This document shows, in pieces, positions 12,101-22,925 of a stretch of DNA of 64,000 bases. Source of the stretch: Athripsodes cinereus (lineage: Eukaryota > Arthropoda > Insecta > Trichoptera > Leptoceridae); assembly GCA_947579605.1 (NCBI GenBank), contig OX388311.1:31374951-31438950 (forward strand), written 5' to 3'. Position 1 is the stretch's first letter; each line of letters begins with the position of its first letter. A program made the translations under genes and the position numbers. The notes beneath the pieces are model-generated. The model worked only from the letters and a program-made list of their open reading frames with translations. It was not told where the DNA came from and made no database searches.

Positions 12101-15100
12101 AAATAACTTCGATGCAATGATTTTTTTTGGATAATGTGTTGTGTTTTGTTTGTGAAACTATAAATTGTTAATAATTGCCTGACGATTTTAAGCGCCAAAT
12201 CAATGGCCAACCGATGATAAGAAAGAGTGAAGAATAAAAATTAATAAATCATATTATTGTATTATATGCATTTTTGTCAATGTGAGATTGGTTGAGATCA
12301 TTTGAAATAGTTGAGACAAAAGAAAATCTTTGGTGTATTTATTGTATTAAAGCGCAAAAAGTGAAATTTCATAATTGATTTAATAAAACATATTTCTTTT
12401 TACTATGGATTTTTAATATCCCTCAATCATGTTTTTTTTTTTTAATTCAAAATCATTGGTGATACAACTATTTGAAATTTGTCTGGATTTTTCTTACTCT
12501 TCTATGTTCAAAAGCCATCCACTCATTTACGACTTATCAATATGTGTCTGAGGATTAATAATTGATTTTGTTTTTACGTTGATAATAATATGTTTTTTTA
12601 TTTTTCTGTTTTGTAATGGAAAAGTTGATGAAATTTGTACTTTGCTCCCTACACGGTGATAAATAGTGCATCAATATTTGTTTATGTCAGATGTGTATCA
12701 ACTATTTAAAAATAATATGATTAACAAAATCTGTCCAAAGGACAAGTCTCGTCTTGTTTACAAATACATCTGTTTTTACACTTTCCTATTAGACGCACCT
12801 AGAAAAGTTTATTATATATCTATCTATACCATCACGAAATATCTTGCAAGTGAGGTAAGCAGTAATAAACAAGTCGTTTTCTTTGTACCAATAAAAATAA
12901 AAACATTCAGGCTGAGTGAAATACCTACTACTACTATACCATCACAGTGTTTCCCACAAGTGGGGTAGCCAGCAGACCAGGTTGCATGCAATAAACATGC
13001 AAGCTGCCCTCTCCGTGCCAACAAAAGATTAAGACATTCAGGGTGGGCGGCAACACTGAATTTAGAATGTTTTTTTTTTTAAAGATATATCTTGGTTTTG
13101 TTATAAACCCAAATACAAGCTTATACACCATTCACAATAAGCTAAAAGCTTGTGTTGTGAAAGAGGAGTTTGCAGGCACCTGGGATCGAACCACGGACCC
13201 CCTATTTTTTCTTTATTTTTTTCGAACATCTTCCTTTTACAAGCATGCCTTTTATGTAGATTTGTGATGTTTTTATGAACACCTGCATTTTACAGGACAC
13301 TTGAAAACTCCCGGAAAGTCTGGGAAGTCTTTCCTTTACCAATAACTCTACAAAACTATATTAAAATTATAAAAACTAGATTAATTATTACTCTCTGCAT
13401 TTTTATATAATTTTATTTTATTTTCTTCCAGTTCTGGTGACAGTTCGTGGTCCAGTGGATGATCGCACAGGAATGGTGATGAATATTAGTGATCTGAAGA
13501 AGTACATGCACAACACCATAGACGCACAGCTGGATCACAAGAACTTAGACAAAGATGTACCCTATTTTAGGAATGTTGTACGTAATATTATATCATCAAA
13601 TTTATAACATTTTATCTTAATCCAATCTAATATTGGTGATACAACAAAGGATGTTAAAATGAGAAGTAATAATTCTACGTGACTGACTTTATTTTATTTG
13701 CAAGTTAGCTTTCAAGAGCTTCCACTCTCATCATCAGGCAAAAACAAAATGAAAATATGTTATATGAGCACCGTGGAGCACACTCAGCAAACAATATGCC
13801 CCCCACTCTTTTTTGTGAATTTTCTAGCATATTCCACAAGTGGGGTAGGCAGTAGACCAACAGCATATAATAAACATGCAAGCTGTAGATGGGTGCATAC
13901 CTTATCACTGATTTTAAGATGTAAAAGTCTCTCAATGGCTGCCTTTTACAGGACACTCAAAAGCTTACGAAAAACAGTGAGAGACCAAGTATTTGCTGGG
14001 TTCTCTATGGAACGAATTTCATATTGACATAATGATCCGTCTGGTTGGGATGTCCCTTGGGGAGGGGAGCGTCTCTGCAACAGCCCCGGTAACGGCGACC
14101 CTCGGGTTCGCCGGCCTGAAAACCTAGAAAAAATCTCTGGACACCTCAACTCAGCATTTGGTCCAAAATATATGCAATTTTTGTAAATATTTTCGTACTT
14201 TATTTCGTATAATTTTTTTTACTTTTGTAACCTAGTGTCGTGGTCCCCTCCCTCAAGAGGAAGAAAAAGAAAAACCGTCGAGACCACATTGACAGGAAAT
14301 AAATAAAATATATTTATTTATTTCGACGAGAGAATAAATACGTATTTATCCCCTGAGTTGGAAGTAATTAAACTAAAAAGAATCGAGTTTATCCAATCTA
14401 CACAAATTTATAAATTTCTTTTCGCAATTACGTCTCTATAATATTCCGATTAAAATTTAATAATACAAAAATACTTTCATATCACCTACCTACTTATAAG
14501 ATCTATGAATAATTATATTCGTTGTGTGTAAAGATGTCATACGTACATAATAATATATACTCGCTAGTTTACCCATATCAGTTCACACATCACCGTAATT
14601 AAAATTATTTCCGAACGTTTAACGTAATACCCGTCAAAAGTGTCGGTCGCTAAATTCAATAATTTTCGTTTCTTCAAAGAAATTGGCTCATGATACATCT
14701 AGAGAAAAGAAAATTTACGTAAAGGACCCTTTCTACGTTGTGTGTACGATTTATAAAAGAAAATTTTTATCAGTGAAAAACAAACAATAATTTCTATTCA
14801 GAACATATAAAAGCATAATTTTTATAACAATCAAAATTTAATTTCTGTTGTACATAAAGGTTAGTAATTAATAAATTATTTCCTTTTATATTCGACGTTA
14901 GCGAGTATAAAAGACCTACCTTATTGCTGAAAATATAAAAAGAAAACAACACACAATAACAATCAAGAATAAATATCAAAAAAATTTTTATGCACAACAG
15001 AAATCCATGTTATTTGTTAGAAATAGTCAATGACATAAATTTCATCAATTTATGATTCAACGTTACCGAAAGTTTATTTCTGTAATTATATTACAGATTA

Positions 15101-17212
15101 GTTTTGAATGCAGTTTTATTTATAAAAGACATATGGTTTCATGCATAAATAGTATCTGTATACAGCGCCAGGGGCGCATCGAGATGAAATATTTTACTGA
15201 ACCAAAGTTTGACAAAATTCAATCACTGACTATTTTTGTTATTTTAACAATAAAAATTGGTTTGTTAGTGAAAATGGCACCTGCCTCGCCAATTCCGATC
15301 TGAACACAGCCTTCCATTCACTACTGTCAGCCTCATTAGTATACAATATGATAAATTAAGAGAATATAATACATAACATGCAAATAATATAAATATTTAT
15401 GTATAAATCTGCGGGGGTTGGCTTTTTTGTGTCCCTTAAGGCAAGGCTTGACACCAACCTTGATCTTTTCACGCTGGGAAATCACGTGCCTTTAGTTCGC
15501 GATCAGGTGGGTGGGGTAGGTTGGATGTTAATTTATAATAAAATAAAATATATTTACATAAAATAAATATGAGTTAAAATTCATGCTCGTGTTAGTATTC
15601 AAAATATCATAAAATAAAAATTATTAAATGTTTCTGAGTTCGACCCTGTTCATATTATCAAATAGTTTCTATAAATTTAATTTACAAATAATATTAGTTA
15701 TCCAAATTTTATTAATTTGGGAAAATAAAATAAGTTTATGTTCTGAATTCGACTCTGTTCACATAATTGAGTAATCCTCCACAAGTCAAAATTGCAAACA
15801 ATGCTAGTCTACAAATCTAACAATGTAGAAAATAAAATATCAGACAAAGTCAATCTCACAAGAAATTATCAAACTTTACTTTAAAAGAGACATTTAATAA
15901 GATAAAAGAAAAATATTCTTAACAGTTAAATTCAACAAAATAAAATAAAACAAAATCTTAGCTTGGGAAGATGATAAACTGCCAATTCGCTGCTTCGAAA
16001 CACTAAATTTAATGTAAAATTATAATAAATATTAGGGTGAGTTTCTTATTATCCCAAAATAGAGATAATCACAAAATTATATTAATTACTTCGAGAGAGG
16101 AAAGAAAAAAAAACAAATCAAACACTGATTTTATCAATTAGTCCACTCTCCTTTGATCACAAGTAAAAACTGCCCAGAATTCTGTTGTCACATCCATCTT
16201 ATAGACTTAATTCCTTTGTCCTTCTTACAAAATTATCCACTCTCTCACTCCTAATTTCAGGTCTTCTATTTTCTATCTCATCATACATACGTGTCCCCAT
16301 CATTCCCTTTTGAAATTATTTTTATCTATTGAAATATTTAAACATAACACATCAATATAAACAAAATTCTACCGATCTACCTAAAAGCAATTAATAGATC
16401 ATCCAACTTTCTTTGTTTAAAATTCAATTACTCCTCCGTCATCTAAATATTAGACACGTGTTAAAATATTCAATGTACCTTCCTAATAAAATTATCTAAT
16501 AGATATGTACTCTCTGAAGTACGTACCATTTATTTACCAACAATTATACTTCGAGTAGCACATTCATATACCACTTAATATAGTAAGTCGAAATATATTT
16601 AGTTTAATTTCAAACAAAGTTTGTTAAAAAAACTAAGACTATGTCACTAGGTTAAGAAAACTTGTTTATTTAATTTATTTTTGTATAGATAGATGTATTA
16701 TTACTATGTTTGCTTCTCTCGGCTAGAGAGACATCGAAGGAGTGTAATCAAAAGATTCCACACATGGGGGTATTTTGGCCGGCCAGCCCTTCAGGCTGCC
16801 CACTATGGCACCTTCGGTGTGGACAAGATTTGTTAAGTGTAGGATTTCGGATAAATGGAAGTCCCCAGACTTCTGCGGTATCCGAGTGGACGGTGGGTCC
16901 TTTAATGACATAAAGATGGGCTTACATGATCTCATCCCCTGTAAAGATTGTCTTACATGTGTTAACAATTTTATTTAAATTTTACACAGTATCTCTTTTT
17001 TCCTTTTTCAGGTGTCAACTACAGAAAACCTAGCTATATTCATATGGGATCATTTGCATTCACAAATGCCCAAACCAGAGCTGCTGTATGAAGTCAAAAT
17101 TCTTGAAACAGAAAAGAATCACGTGGCGTATCGTGGAGAATCAACTGAGAATGTATTCAGACGTGACAGACTTCCACAGTCAGGAAACAATATCTCGTCA
17201 GATTCAGATTAA
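9038..17212 (+). CDS. PTS: 6-pyruvoyl-tetrahydropterin synthase (four exons, complete)
   Basis: Converts 7,8-dihydroneopterin triphosphate to 6-pyruvoyl-tetrahydropterin, the second step of tetrahydrobiopterin synthesis in the cytosol; in insects it also feeds pteridine eye pigments (Drosophila purple). Exons 9038-9105, 10648-10727, 13432-13577 and 17012-17212 join in phase with gt/ag borders to give 164 aa. Zn ligands are H19 (SACHRLHS), H44 and H46 (GHGHNY). The catalytic triad is C38 ([13 protein letters not shown]), D84 and H85 (LDHKNLD). Pterin-binding residues include T101, T102 and E103 (STTEN) and the Glu of VAYRGE. A polar tail of about 23 residues after YRGE (ending [10 protein letters not shown]) extends beyond the usual C-terminus. 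It is divergent from LIPT1 and convergent with the ceramidase gene. Every key residue is intact. Confidence 0.95.
9106..10647 (+). other. PTPS intron 1
   Basis: 1.5 kb intron with one copy of the dispersed repeat family A (9265-9490). Otherwise it is A+T-rich, with a tttattta-rich patch near 9580 and nothing else recognised. Confidence 0.8.
9265..9490 (+). repeat. Dispersed repeat family A, plus copy
   Basis: Starts ccatcacggcatctcccgca and proceeds through gcatgtaataaacat, aattaagacattta, ggatgggcggcaaacct, gaatttaaga and gtgggaga to tgttctccacag. Related copies occur throughout the window in both orientations (see the finding on family A). Confidence 0.75.
10648..10727 (+). CDS. PTS: PTPS coding exon 2
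   Basis: From a ttttttgtag acceptor to a gtatgt donor, 80 nt. It reads [20 protein letters not shown] then HGHNYV. It contains the catalytic cysteine and two zinc histidines. A gtaggt seven bases upstream of the chosen donor (10724) would break the frame with exon 3, so the downstream gtatgt is chosen. Confidence 0.93.
10900..11010 (+). mobile_element. LINE ORF C-terminal relic
   Basis: Reads [20 protein letters not shown] then [14 protein letters not shown] and a stop, followed by aagaagaag. The minus-strand relic at 29090-29260 has the same form (GVRTVGELFCAAWDREAF). It is the end of a LINE ORF with an (aag)n tail. Confidence 0.6.
11225..11412 (+). mobile_element. Jockey-like LINE 3' relic
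   Basis: The plus strand reads [38 protein letters not shown] and [10 protein letters not shown] before a stop. This parallels the C-terminus of the intact frame at 49595-51583 (CECGAEQTIRHIVQDC, LQDIHEATPEAVDWLTRLEP). It is a diverged fragment of the same or a sister family. Confidence 0.65.
12935..13310 (+). repeat. Family A repeat split by a SINE
   Basis: ataccatcacagtgtttccc, gcatgcaataaacatgcaag and attcagggtgggcggcaac lead to the SINE at 13080-13203. After it the family A sequence resumes with tcgaacatcttccttttaca and tttacaggacacttgaaaac. Confidence 0.65.
13080..13203 (-). repeat. tRNA-derived SINE, head-truncated
   Basis: The minus strand reads ggtccgtggttcgatcccag (B box ggttcgatccc), then gcaaactcctctttcac and the hairpin tail with tataacaaaacc and gatatatcttt. 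The A-box half is missing. It is inserted in a family A repeat. Confidence 0.7.
13432..13577 (+). CDS. PTS: PTPS coding exon 3
   Basis: 146 nt from a polypyrimidine-rich ttccag acceptor to a gtacgt donor. It encodes [31 protein letters not shown] and [16 protein letters not shown], including catalytic Asp84-His85. Confidence 0.94.
13828..14010 (+). repeat. Dispersed repeat family A, plus copy
   Basis: Contains catattccacaagtggggta, ataataaacatgcaagctg, gattttaagatgtaaaa, gccttttacaggacactc and gggttctctatgg in the order typical of family A. Confidence 0.65.
14030..14310 (+). mobile_element. LINE-like 3' end relic
   Basis: GC-richer than its surroundings (ggttcgccggcctgaaaacc). It passes through a ttaatt-poor, t-rich stretch and ends in a run of aaataaataaaat, the kind of tail seen on LINE copies here. 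No coding stretch is recognised. Confidence 0.35.
15414..15535. other. Unclassified GC-richer patch
   Basis: Contains gtgtcccttaaggcaaggct, acaccaaccttgatc and ggtgggtggggtaggttgga in otherwise A+T-rich intron DNA. It could be a transposon fragment. No family recognised. Confidence 0.3.
16770..16925. repeat. Repeat relic shared with 41940-42005
   Basis: The block ggataaatggaagtccccag, acttctgcggtatccgagtg, gacggtgggtcctt recurs at 41950-42003 as ggataaacggaagtccccag, actactgcgctatccgggtg, gtcggtgggtccct. The two copies are dispersed, and the family is unnamed. Confidence 0.6.
17012..17212 (+). CDS. PTS: PTPS coding exon 4 (terminal)
   Basis: 66 codons plus TAA, after a tttttcag acceptor. 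It starts with GTG (Val99) and reads [35 protein letters not shown], then an extra polar tail. The first codon is internal, not a start. Confidence 0.94.
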   Translation: MSTTENLAIFIWDHLHSQMPKPELLYEVKILETEKNHVAYRGESTENVFRRDRLPQSGNNISSDSD

Positions 17213-17248
17213 ATCTACTTTCTCTTTTTTTCTGTTATTTTTATAATT

Positions 17249-17340
17249 GAGAGGTGTAGAAGCAATGTCACATCGATCCTAGAACACTAAAATTTTGAAG
17301 ATATTTCTACTTTATGCATTTTTGATACTAAATAAGTTTT
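17249..17340 (+). repeat. MITE family B end in the PTPS 3' flank
   Basis: gagaggtgtagaagcaatg followed by atcctagaacactaaaattt and gatatttctactttatgca matches the element ends at 21128-21343 and 31424-31901. It begins only about 37 bp after the PTPS stop codon, so it probably forms part of the 3' UTR. The other terminus was not found. Confidence 0.5.
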
Positions 17341-17455
17341 TTGAAAACTGTGGAGCACCAGGCAAAGATTTGGTCTTCCTGAAAATATCTTTTGAATGTG
17401 AGTACTATTTCTAAATTTATATATATATATGGACAATTTGTTAAGCACCCATCAC

Positions 17456-17690
17456 TCATAACATGACCTCATGGGCACCGTATACCAAGTCCATCACCCG
17501 AAACTTCCAGCAAAAAGGTGCGTCTTCAGCCTTCTTCAAATGCTCTCTCCATTCGTCTCCTCTTGCAGTCCCAGAGGCAGCTTGCTCCAACATCTGGAAT
17601 CTGCAACACTGAATGCTCATACATAAATTCTGATTTCGATATGCATATTCAGAGATGAGAGATGCCACCCATTCCTAATGTTTTTATTTT
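17456..17690 (-). mobile_element. Possible LINE C-terminal relic
   Basis: The minus strand has AASGTARGDEWREHLKKAED in one frame and RRLKTHLFAG in another. That recalls the RxLKTHLF ending of some LINE ORFs. Short, broken and uncertain. Confidence 0.3.
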
Positions 17691-18289
17691 TTAAGGCACA
17701 TAAAAGATGATCTGTATGTGTAGTACATGCAGTTACTCCAATGGCTTCCCCACTTACAGGATATACCATGATGGTATAGATAGATTATAAGATATTATAA
17801 TACAAAAATGATATTTGAAGTAAATTACTGTTATAAAGGCTGTAGTATTTAAGTTAAATGTAAAGAATAAATGAAAACAGAATGACTTAGAAGATATGTA
17901 TAGCTGAGAATTGAGGTTCTCGGATACGTGACCACCTAAAATCAAATGGTTTAATAAAGTAAAATAAATCCTAAAAGCAGACACACGCTGAACTCTTTGA
18001 ATACGATTAATTCTATGAATGAGAACTGTATTTGTAAGAATAGATTATATGTTGCTTAATAATGAAAAATGTGTGCAAGGATATGTTATATGCCTACCCT
18101 GCTAGGGTAACGGCGTAAAGGCATGTATGCAAGCACATTTCAAAGTATTTGTGTGTATGAAAATGACACTTCTCTACATTCCCATAATAAACTGAATTTC
18201 ATTGACTAAGGGAAGATATTTAATAAATGTTTATACTATAACTACTTCAAATTTTATGTTATAATATTTGACCCAATGATATTAAATCT

Positions 18290-18425
18290 TTAGCTCAGGG
18301 ATGAGACATGCCACCCATCCTGAATCTATTAGTTTTGTTAGCACAGAGAGGATGGCTTGCATGTTTATTAGAAGCAATTTGTTCGCTGGCTACCCCATTT
18401 AACACAGACAAATAAGCCGGTGATA
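18290..18425 (-). repeat. Dispersed repeat family A, minus copy
   Basis: gggatgagacatgccaccca, tcctgaat, gcacagagaggatggcttgc, atgtttatta and ttcgctggctacccc follow the reverse-complement order of family A. Confidence 0.65.
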
Positions 18426-18934
18426 TTTTTACTTATAGTGATAATATAAAAAAAGATATTAGTTTTTTCACTTCAGTCGTTAGATTTATGGAACCTTCTA
18501 TATATGCATTTATCAAAATTTTGCAGGAGATCAAAAAACTGTTTTGCTTTTGGATGATATTTTCTATGTGTCTGGTATGTTAATTTTTTTAATTTCACGG
18601 AATCATTTTTGGTACATGTAAATTTTCACCGAATTATCCATAAAAAGCAGCACGCAAGAGATTTAATTTCTCTCAATAACTTTTTTCATGAACATCTCAG
18701 CGTACAGGTTATTTCATGGATCGATGGGGCTCGACAAAACAAACATTTTGATATCAACATCTCGTTTTTTAATAAGTTGACACTTATAAAGTTTCATGGA
18801 TCTCCACCAACGATATATTGTAGAGGTTCCTAGTACCTAAAGTAAACATATCTTTACTGTTCAAAATAAAGTCACTAATTGCAATCTTTCTTATAAAAAC
18901 TATGCTAATCTTTACATTATTTTTGTACTTAAAA

Positions 18935-19180
18935 ATCTGTGGTAACAAGGTAAAAGGGCGTGAGTCAGTTTTGCAGTATTGAGTTATTCCCTCCACAGAA
19001 ATGTAGGTATATGTCATACCTCACAAATAAAGGCATCAAGGTTTACCTAGTAAAGTAACATAGGCTACCTTTGATTCCATTACTTTGTGAGGTATGACAT
19101 ATACCTACATTTCTGTGGAGGGAATAACTATATACTGCAAAACTGATTCATGCCCCTGTACCTTGTCACCACAGAAATTA
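18935..19180. mobile_element. Foldback MITE-like element with about 95-bp arms
   Basis: Left arm (18935-19030): aatctgtggtaacaaggt, gcagtattgagttattccct, ccacagaaatgtaggtatat, gtcatacctcacaaa. The right arm (about 19086-19180) is its reverse complement with few differences: ttgtgaggtatgacatatac, ctacatttctgtggagggaa, gtaccttgtcaccacagaaa. The spacer is about 55 bp. No ORF. Confidence 0.8.
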
Positions 19181-19379
19181 TATTGTCATCTAAAATCGTT
19201 CAATTTTTTTGTATGGAATGCAATAGGACTACTCTTGTAGGTAAGTGGAAATAAAAAAAAACTAAGTTTCTGGTATTTTTAAAATAAAATTAATCACCTT
19301 TTTTATAATGCAAACCATGACTTTTACCTCGGCAAGGACAATATTTTTAAGTATAGTTTTAAGTTATACACCCTCTCTT

Positions 19380-19600
19380 GTAAGGAAGGGATCTCCCACT
19401 TTTTCTACAAGTTTTTCGAGTGCCCTGTAAACGACAGTTGCTCGTAAAACAATACGTGAAAGACTATTTACATCTATAATTCAGCAATGATGCATGCCAC
19501 CCATTCTGAATGTCTTATTTTTTGTTTGCATTATTATTACATGCACTTTGTTCGCTGGCTACCCCACTGACGGGAAATGCCATGATGGTATGAATGAGTG
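19380..19600 (-). repeat. Dispersed repeat family A, minus copy
   Basis: Contains gggatctcccactttttcta, gagtgccctgtaaacg, tcagcaatgatgcatgccac, ccattctgaatgtcttattt and ttcgctggctaccccactga, then gccatgatggtatg. Confidence 0.7.
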
Positions 19601-19779
19601 AATGAATAGTTTTAATTTTATTGTATAATAATGTGTTGAATGTTGCTAATAATATGTTTTATACACTGACTATGTTAAATATCTAACTTAAAATAATTTA
19701 TTTAAATAAATGTATTTTGTATCAAAAACTTATATTTTCATTTTTTTCTTACAATGTTGTCATTTTGTGGAGTCCCTGA

Positions 19780-19945
19780 TGCAGATCTCCCATTCTTTCT
19801 GCAAGTTTTTGATTGCCATTTGACATTCTTGATTCAGCGAAGAGGTTTGCCACCCCCTTATCTTGTTATTGGCACAGAGACGACAACTTGTACGTTTACT
19901 ACATTCACCTAGTTTACTGGGAATCCCTCTTGTGAGATATTATGC
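19780..19945 (-). repeat. Dispersed repeat family A, minus copy (diverged)
   Basis: Contains gatctcccattctttctgca, gattcagcgaagaggtttgc and ggcacagagacgacaacttg, degenerating near 19945. An 88-codon open frame starting inside it (19863-20129) is not supported as a gene. Confidence 0.55.
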
Positions 19946-20812
19946 TTTGCCAGCAGAGAAAGACAGAACTCGTATACGTATGGACAGTTTATGTGTTTGG
20001 CAGAGGTTTGTTGCAATAAGCAAGAGTGTCACCTCTGCACCACACCAACAGCAACTTCAAGATTTTTTATTAGGAAAAGGTTTTCAGTACTTTTTCCACA
20101 GTTCAATTTTCCTTATATATTTTAGATAACAGAATACAGATAAATAGTACAACCACCGACATCTATTGAGAGTAGGAGTAGATAGTTTTTTTATTTATAA
20201 TTTCATCCGCTAGGGGGTTGTTATGCATTGTAGAGTAGCCAACACTCAGCTGAAATCAGTTCCATCCTAGCAGTCATACTTAACGTTTTAAATTTAATAT
20301 ATTCTCTTAACAAAATTTATAATGTGATAATTGTTACATCTTATTGTATTTAAATAAAACCAATGTAAGTACAAAACATTCTATTTTATTTCACATCACA
20401 TCCGAATATATTAAAATAAATGCTTCACATTACTTAGAATTCAAGGAATACTAATATATTACAAATTTCATAATTATTTCTTTTCAAACGATACATACCC
20501 TATGATTAGGGAGTATTAAATTATTTGATGGTTTTTCTTATACATAACCAACAAATAAAGTACCTACCTTTTTTTACTTAAATATGGGCATATGGGGTGT
20601 CAAACTTCAAGTTTTTTCGTTGGGAAGAAATTTGTAATACTTTTTTCCATTTAGGTATCTAACTTTTTTTTACTTAAGTATGGGCATAAAGGGAGTAAAA
20701 AATTAAGTTTTCTCATAAGAAACAGCTTTTACTTTTTTTTAAGCACTTTGTCCATTTTATTCAAAAAGATTATGTCGTTTTAACCCATGTATTTGCATGG
20801 TTGTTTATTTAA

Positions 20813-20843
20813 ACCCCAGCTACGCCGGGTTACAAAAGCTAGT
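20813..20843 (+). mobile_element. Possible Helitron 3' terminus
   Basis: A short stem (ccccagctacgccggg) followed by ttacaaaagctagt has the shape of a Helitron 3' end: a GC-rich hairpin about 10 bp before CTAGT. The matching 5' TC end was not located. A start near 20140-20220 is possible but unproven. Confidence 0.4.
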
Positions 20844-21127
20844 AATGGAATAAAACAAGGAAAAGTTATATTGAAATAGTGTTTAATATATTTGATAGTA
20901 GAAAATGTTACTTAGAAAAACAACATATCATATTACAATTCTAATACTGTTCACCACATTTTTACATAATTTTTGAAGTGGAATCAAAAAATCTAAAAAT
21001 AATTTTAAATATTCTAAAATATATACTCTTATTTGTTTCACTGTAAAGTATACAATGTATGTATACAACAAACAAAAAATGTCTAGCATTTTTATCAATG
21101 ACTTGGCATTTTCTGTGCTGAGTATAA

Positions 21128-21343
21128 TTAAGGGGTTTAGAAGCAAATTTGCATCAATTCATTTTTCGCAAATATTTAATTACGAATGCAGAAACGTTAA
21201 GATTTTTGTTGGCTACACTGCAGTTTAATAGATCAATGAATCCAACTTTCCTCCAGTATTTAAAAACGGTTAATGTAGAAATATGCTGTTTTCCCAATTT
21301 CAATGTTCTAGGATCTATGTTAATTTGCTTCTACACCCCTCAA
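21128..21343. mobile_element. MITE family B, complete copy
   Basis: Termini aaggggtttagaagcaaatt and, inverted, aatttgcttctacacccctc. The inverted subterminal motif caatgttctaggatc is shared with the copies at 17249 and 31424. About 216 bp, non-coding. Confidence 0.6.
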
Positions 21344-21429
21344 CTAAGAACACTTATTATGGGCTCAATTCTACAACTCGACATCTCCAATGTTGGTGGT
21401 TTTATGTGCCTGATGTTCGCCTTAAATAT

Positions 21430-21620
21430 TTGAGTAATTTCTAGTAGAAACTCCGAATTAACAGACTTCCTTGTACTGTATGTAATCAAGATGTTTTAAT
21501 ATACCTTATAACATATTAATTACCATCCTTCTAATTTTAATGTCATGATTTATCCATTATTTCAAAACTATTGTTATTTTGTGATGTCTAATTGTAGTAT
21601 TCAGCCCACAATATGTCATT
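21430..21620 (+). repeat. Dispersed repeat C (copy 1)
   Basis: Blocks gagtaatttctagta, agacttccttgtactgta, taatgtcatgatttatccat and tcaaaactattg, ending cagcccacaatatg, reappear in order at 25505-26100. There a large insertion splits them. Confidence 0.6.
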
Positions 21621-21805
21621 TTAATACATTATAACTCAATGCTACAGAACAAAGACAAATTTATTATCCATTCTACAAGATCTAAATGTTTTATAAACTT
21701 CTGTAACTATACATAAGTAGAAAAACCATCTCTGTATTTTTGACAATGTCATGTTTTTTTAGTAGTAAAAATGGAATCCAACAGTAATAGAACAAAATTT
21801 TACAA

Positions 21806-22555
21806 TATAGGGTCAGTTGGGGTAAATGTGGCATATTTTTTGATAAAATGACTTTGATTATTTATATTGTGTTTAATTAATCTTTGAGGCAGTTGTAATT
21901 TCTAAATATAAATAATTGATTATTGTATTCCGAGGAGTTTCCAGTTAAGATTAGGTCTCCACTCTTTTCTTAGTATTCTGTAAACAGCAGATATTAATTA
22001 ATCATCACAATTAAGACATTTAACATTTTCACTTTGGCTATGATGTATGCCAACCATTCTGAATGCCTTAATTTTAATTGGCATAGAGAGGACAACTCTC
22101 ATATTTTTTACGTGCAATTGATCCACTGGCTAACCCATTTGTGGGAAATGCCATGACGATGTGAATGAATGATTATTTATTTGTCTATTAGTCCGTAGTG
22201 GTTTTGAAAAATTGACCAATATTAAGTAAACTTATCTTCATTTCTAAAAATATGAGTACCCTAGACGCACTTCCCCATCGAATGGAGGTAAGTGCGTTTA
22301 GATTTATGAGAATAATGACAATAAGCGACACTACTTCCATATAGTAACATTAAGATTCAAACTCATCTGACATCAGATTTTTTTTCTAAGCAGATATTAA
22401 TTAAACTGAGCATGTTACATCATTGACAATTTATATTGTGGCTTGGTATAATCGTATATTCAAAAAATCATATATTTTAAAATCTGCTTTGAATTTTTAC
22501 TTTTAGAAACCAGTAGCACTTTTCTCGTAGACACACTTACCCCAACTGACCCTAA
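21806..22555. mobile_element. MITE-like element with agggtcagttggggta termini
   Basis: Left end agggtcagttggggtaaatg (21809 on). The right end is the inverted form cacacttaccccaactgacc then ct, ending about 22554. About 750 bp with no transposase frame. A family A repeat (22025-22165) lies inside, so that repeat inserted later or was captured. Confidence 0.7.
22025..22165 (-). repeat. Dispersed repeat family A, minus copy nested in a MITE
   Basis: Contains atgatgtatgccaaccattc, tgaatgccttaa, ggcatagagaggacaac, gatccactggctaacccatt and gccatgacgatg. It lies entirely within the 21806-22555 element. Confidence 0.65.
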
Positions 22556-22734
22556 TGTAAAATTGTACATACCCAATAATACATTTCACTATCTGGATAA
22601 ATAGATAGACAAACATTTTGATATTCTCATATTATTAAAAACATCATAATTTTAATAGTAAGAACAAGAATATAATAATAGAAAAAGTGAAAAATAAATT
22701 CTACATAATAACAAATACTCAATCAAAAATGACC

Positions 22735-22925
22735 CCATGGAGTCCCCGGTAACGAATAGGTCTCCCACTCTATTCAATTAGTCTTCCGGTGTCCCGTAAG
22801 AAGCAGGTTCTCTAAGAGCCTCACGTATAAGACAATAATCAACATCTACAGTTCAGCAATGATGAGGCGTGTCACCCATCCTGAATGTCTTATTTTTTTA
22901 TTGGCGCGGAGAAAACAATCCATTC
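22735..22925 (-). repeat. Dispersed repeat family A, minus copy
   Basis: Starts ccatggagtccccggtaacg, then aggtctcccactctattcaa, ggtgtcccgtaagaagcagg, ttcagcaatgatgaggcgtg and ggcgcggagaaaacaa. Confidence 0.7.

Larger units (their letters stand above)
10728..13431 (+). other. PTPS intron 2 with LINE relics and nested repeats
   Basis: 2.7 kb. It holds two LINE C-terminal relics (10900-11010 and 11225-11412) and a family A repeat (12935-13310) interrupted by a SINE (13080-13203). The stretch 11460-12930 shows nothing but A+T-rich sequence. Confidence 0.8.
13578..17011 (+). other. PTPS intron 3
   Basis: 3.4 kb intron containing a family A copy (13828-14010), a LINE-like 3' end (14030-14310) and a relic near 16770-16920. 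The stretch 14320-16700 is A+T-rich apart from an unclassified GC-richer patch at 15414-15535. Confidence 0.75.

Noticed and set aside
19863..20129. 88-codon plus-strand frame
   Set aside because: Its first third is a family A repeat, and the rest has no recognisable motif.
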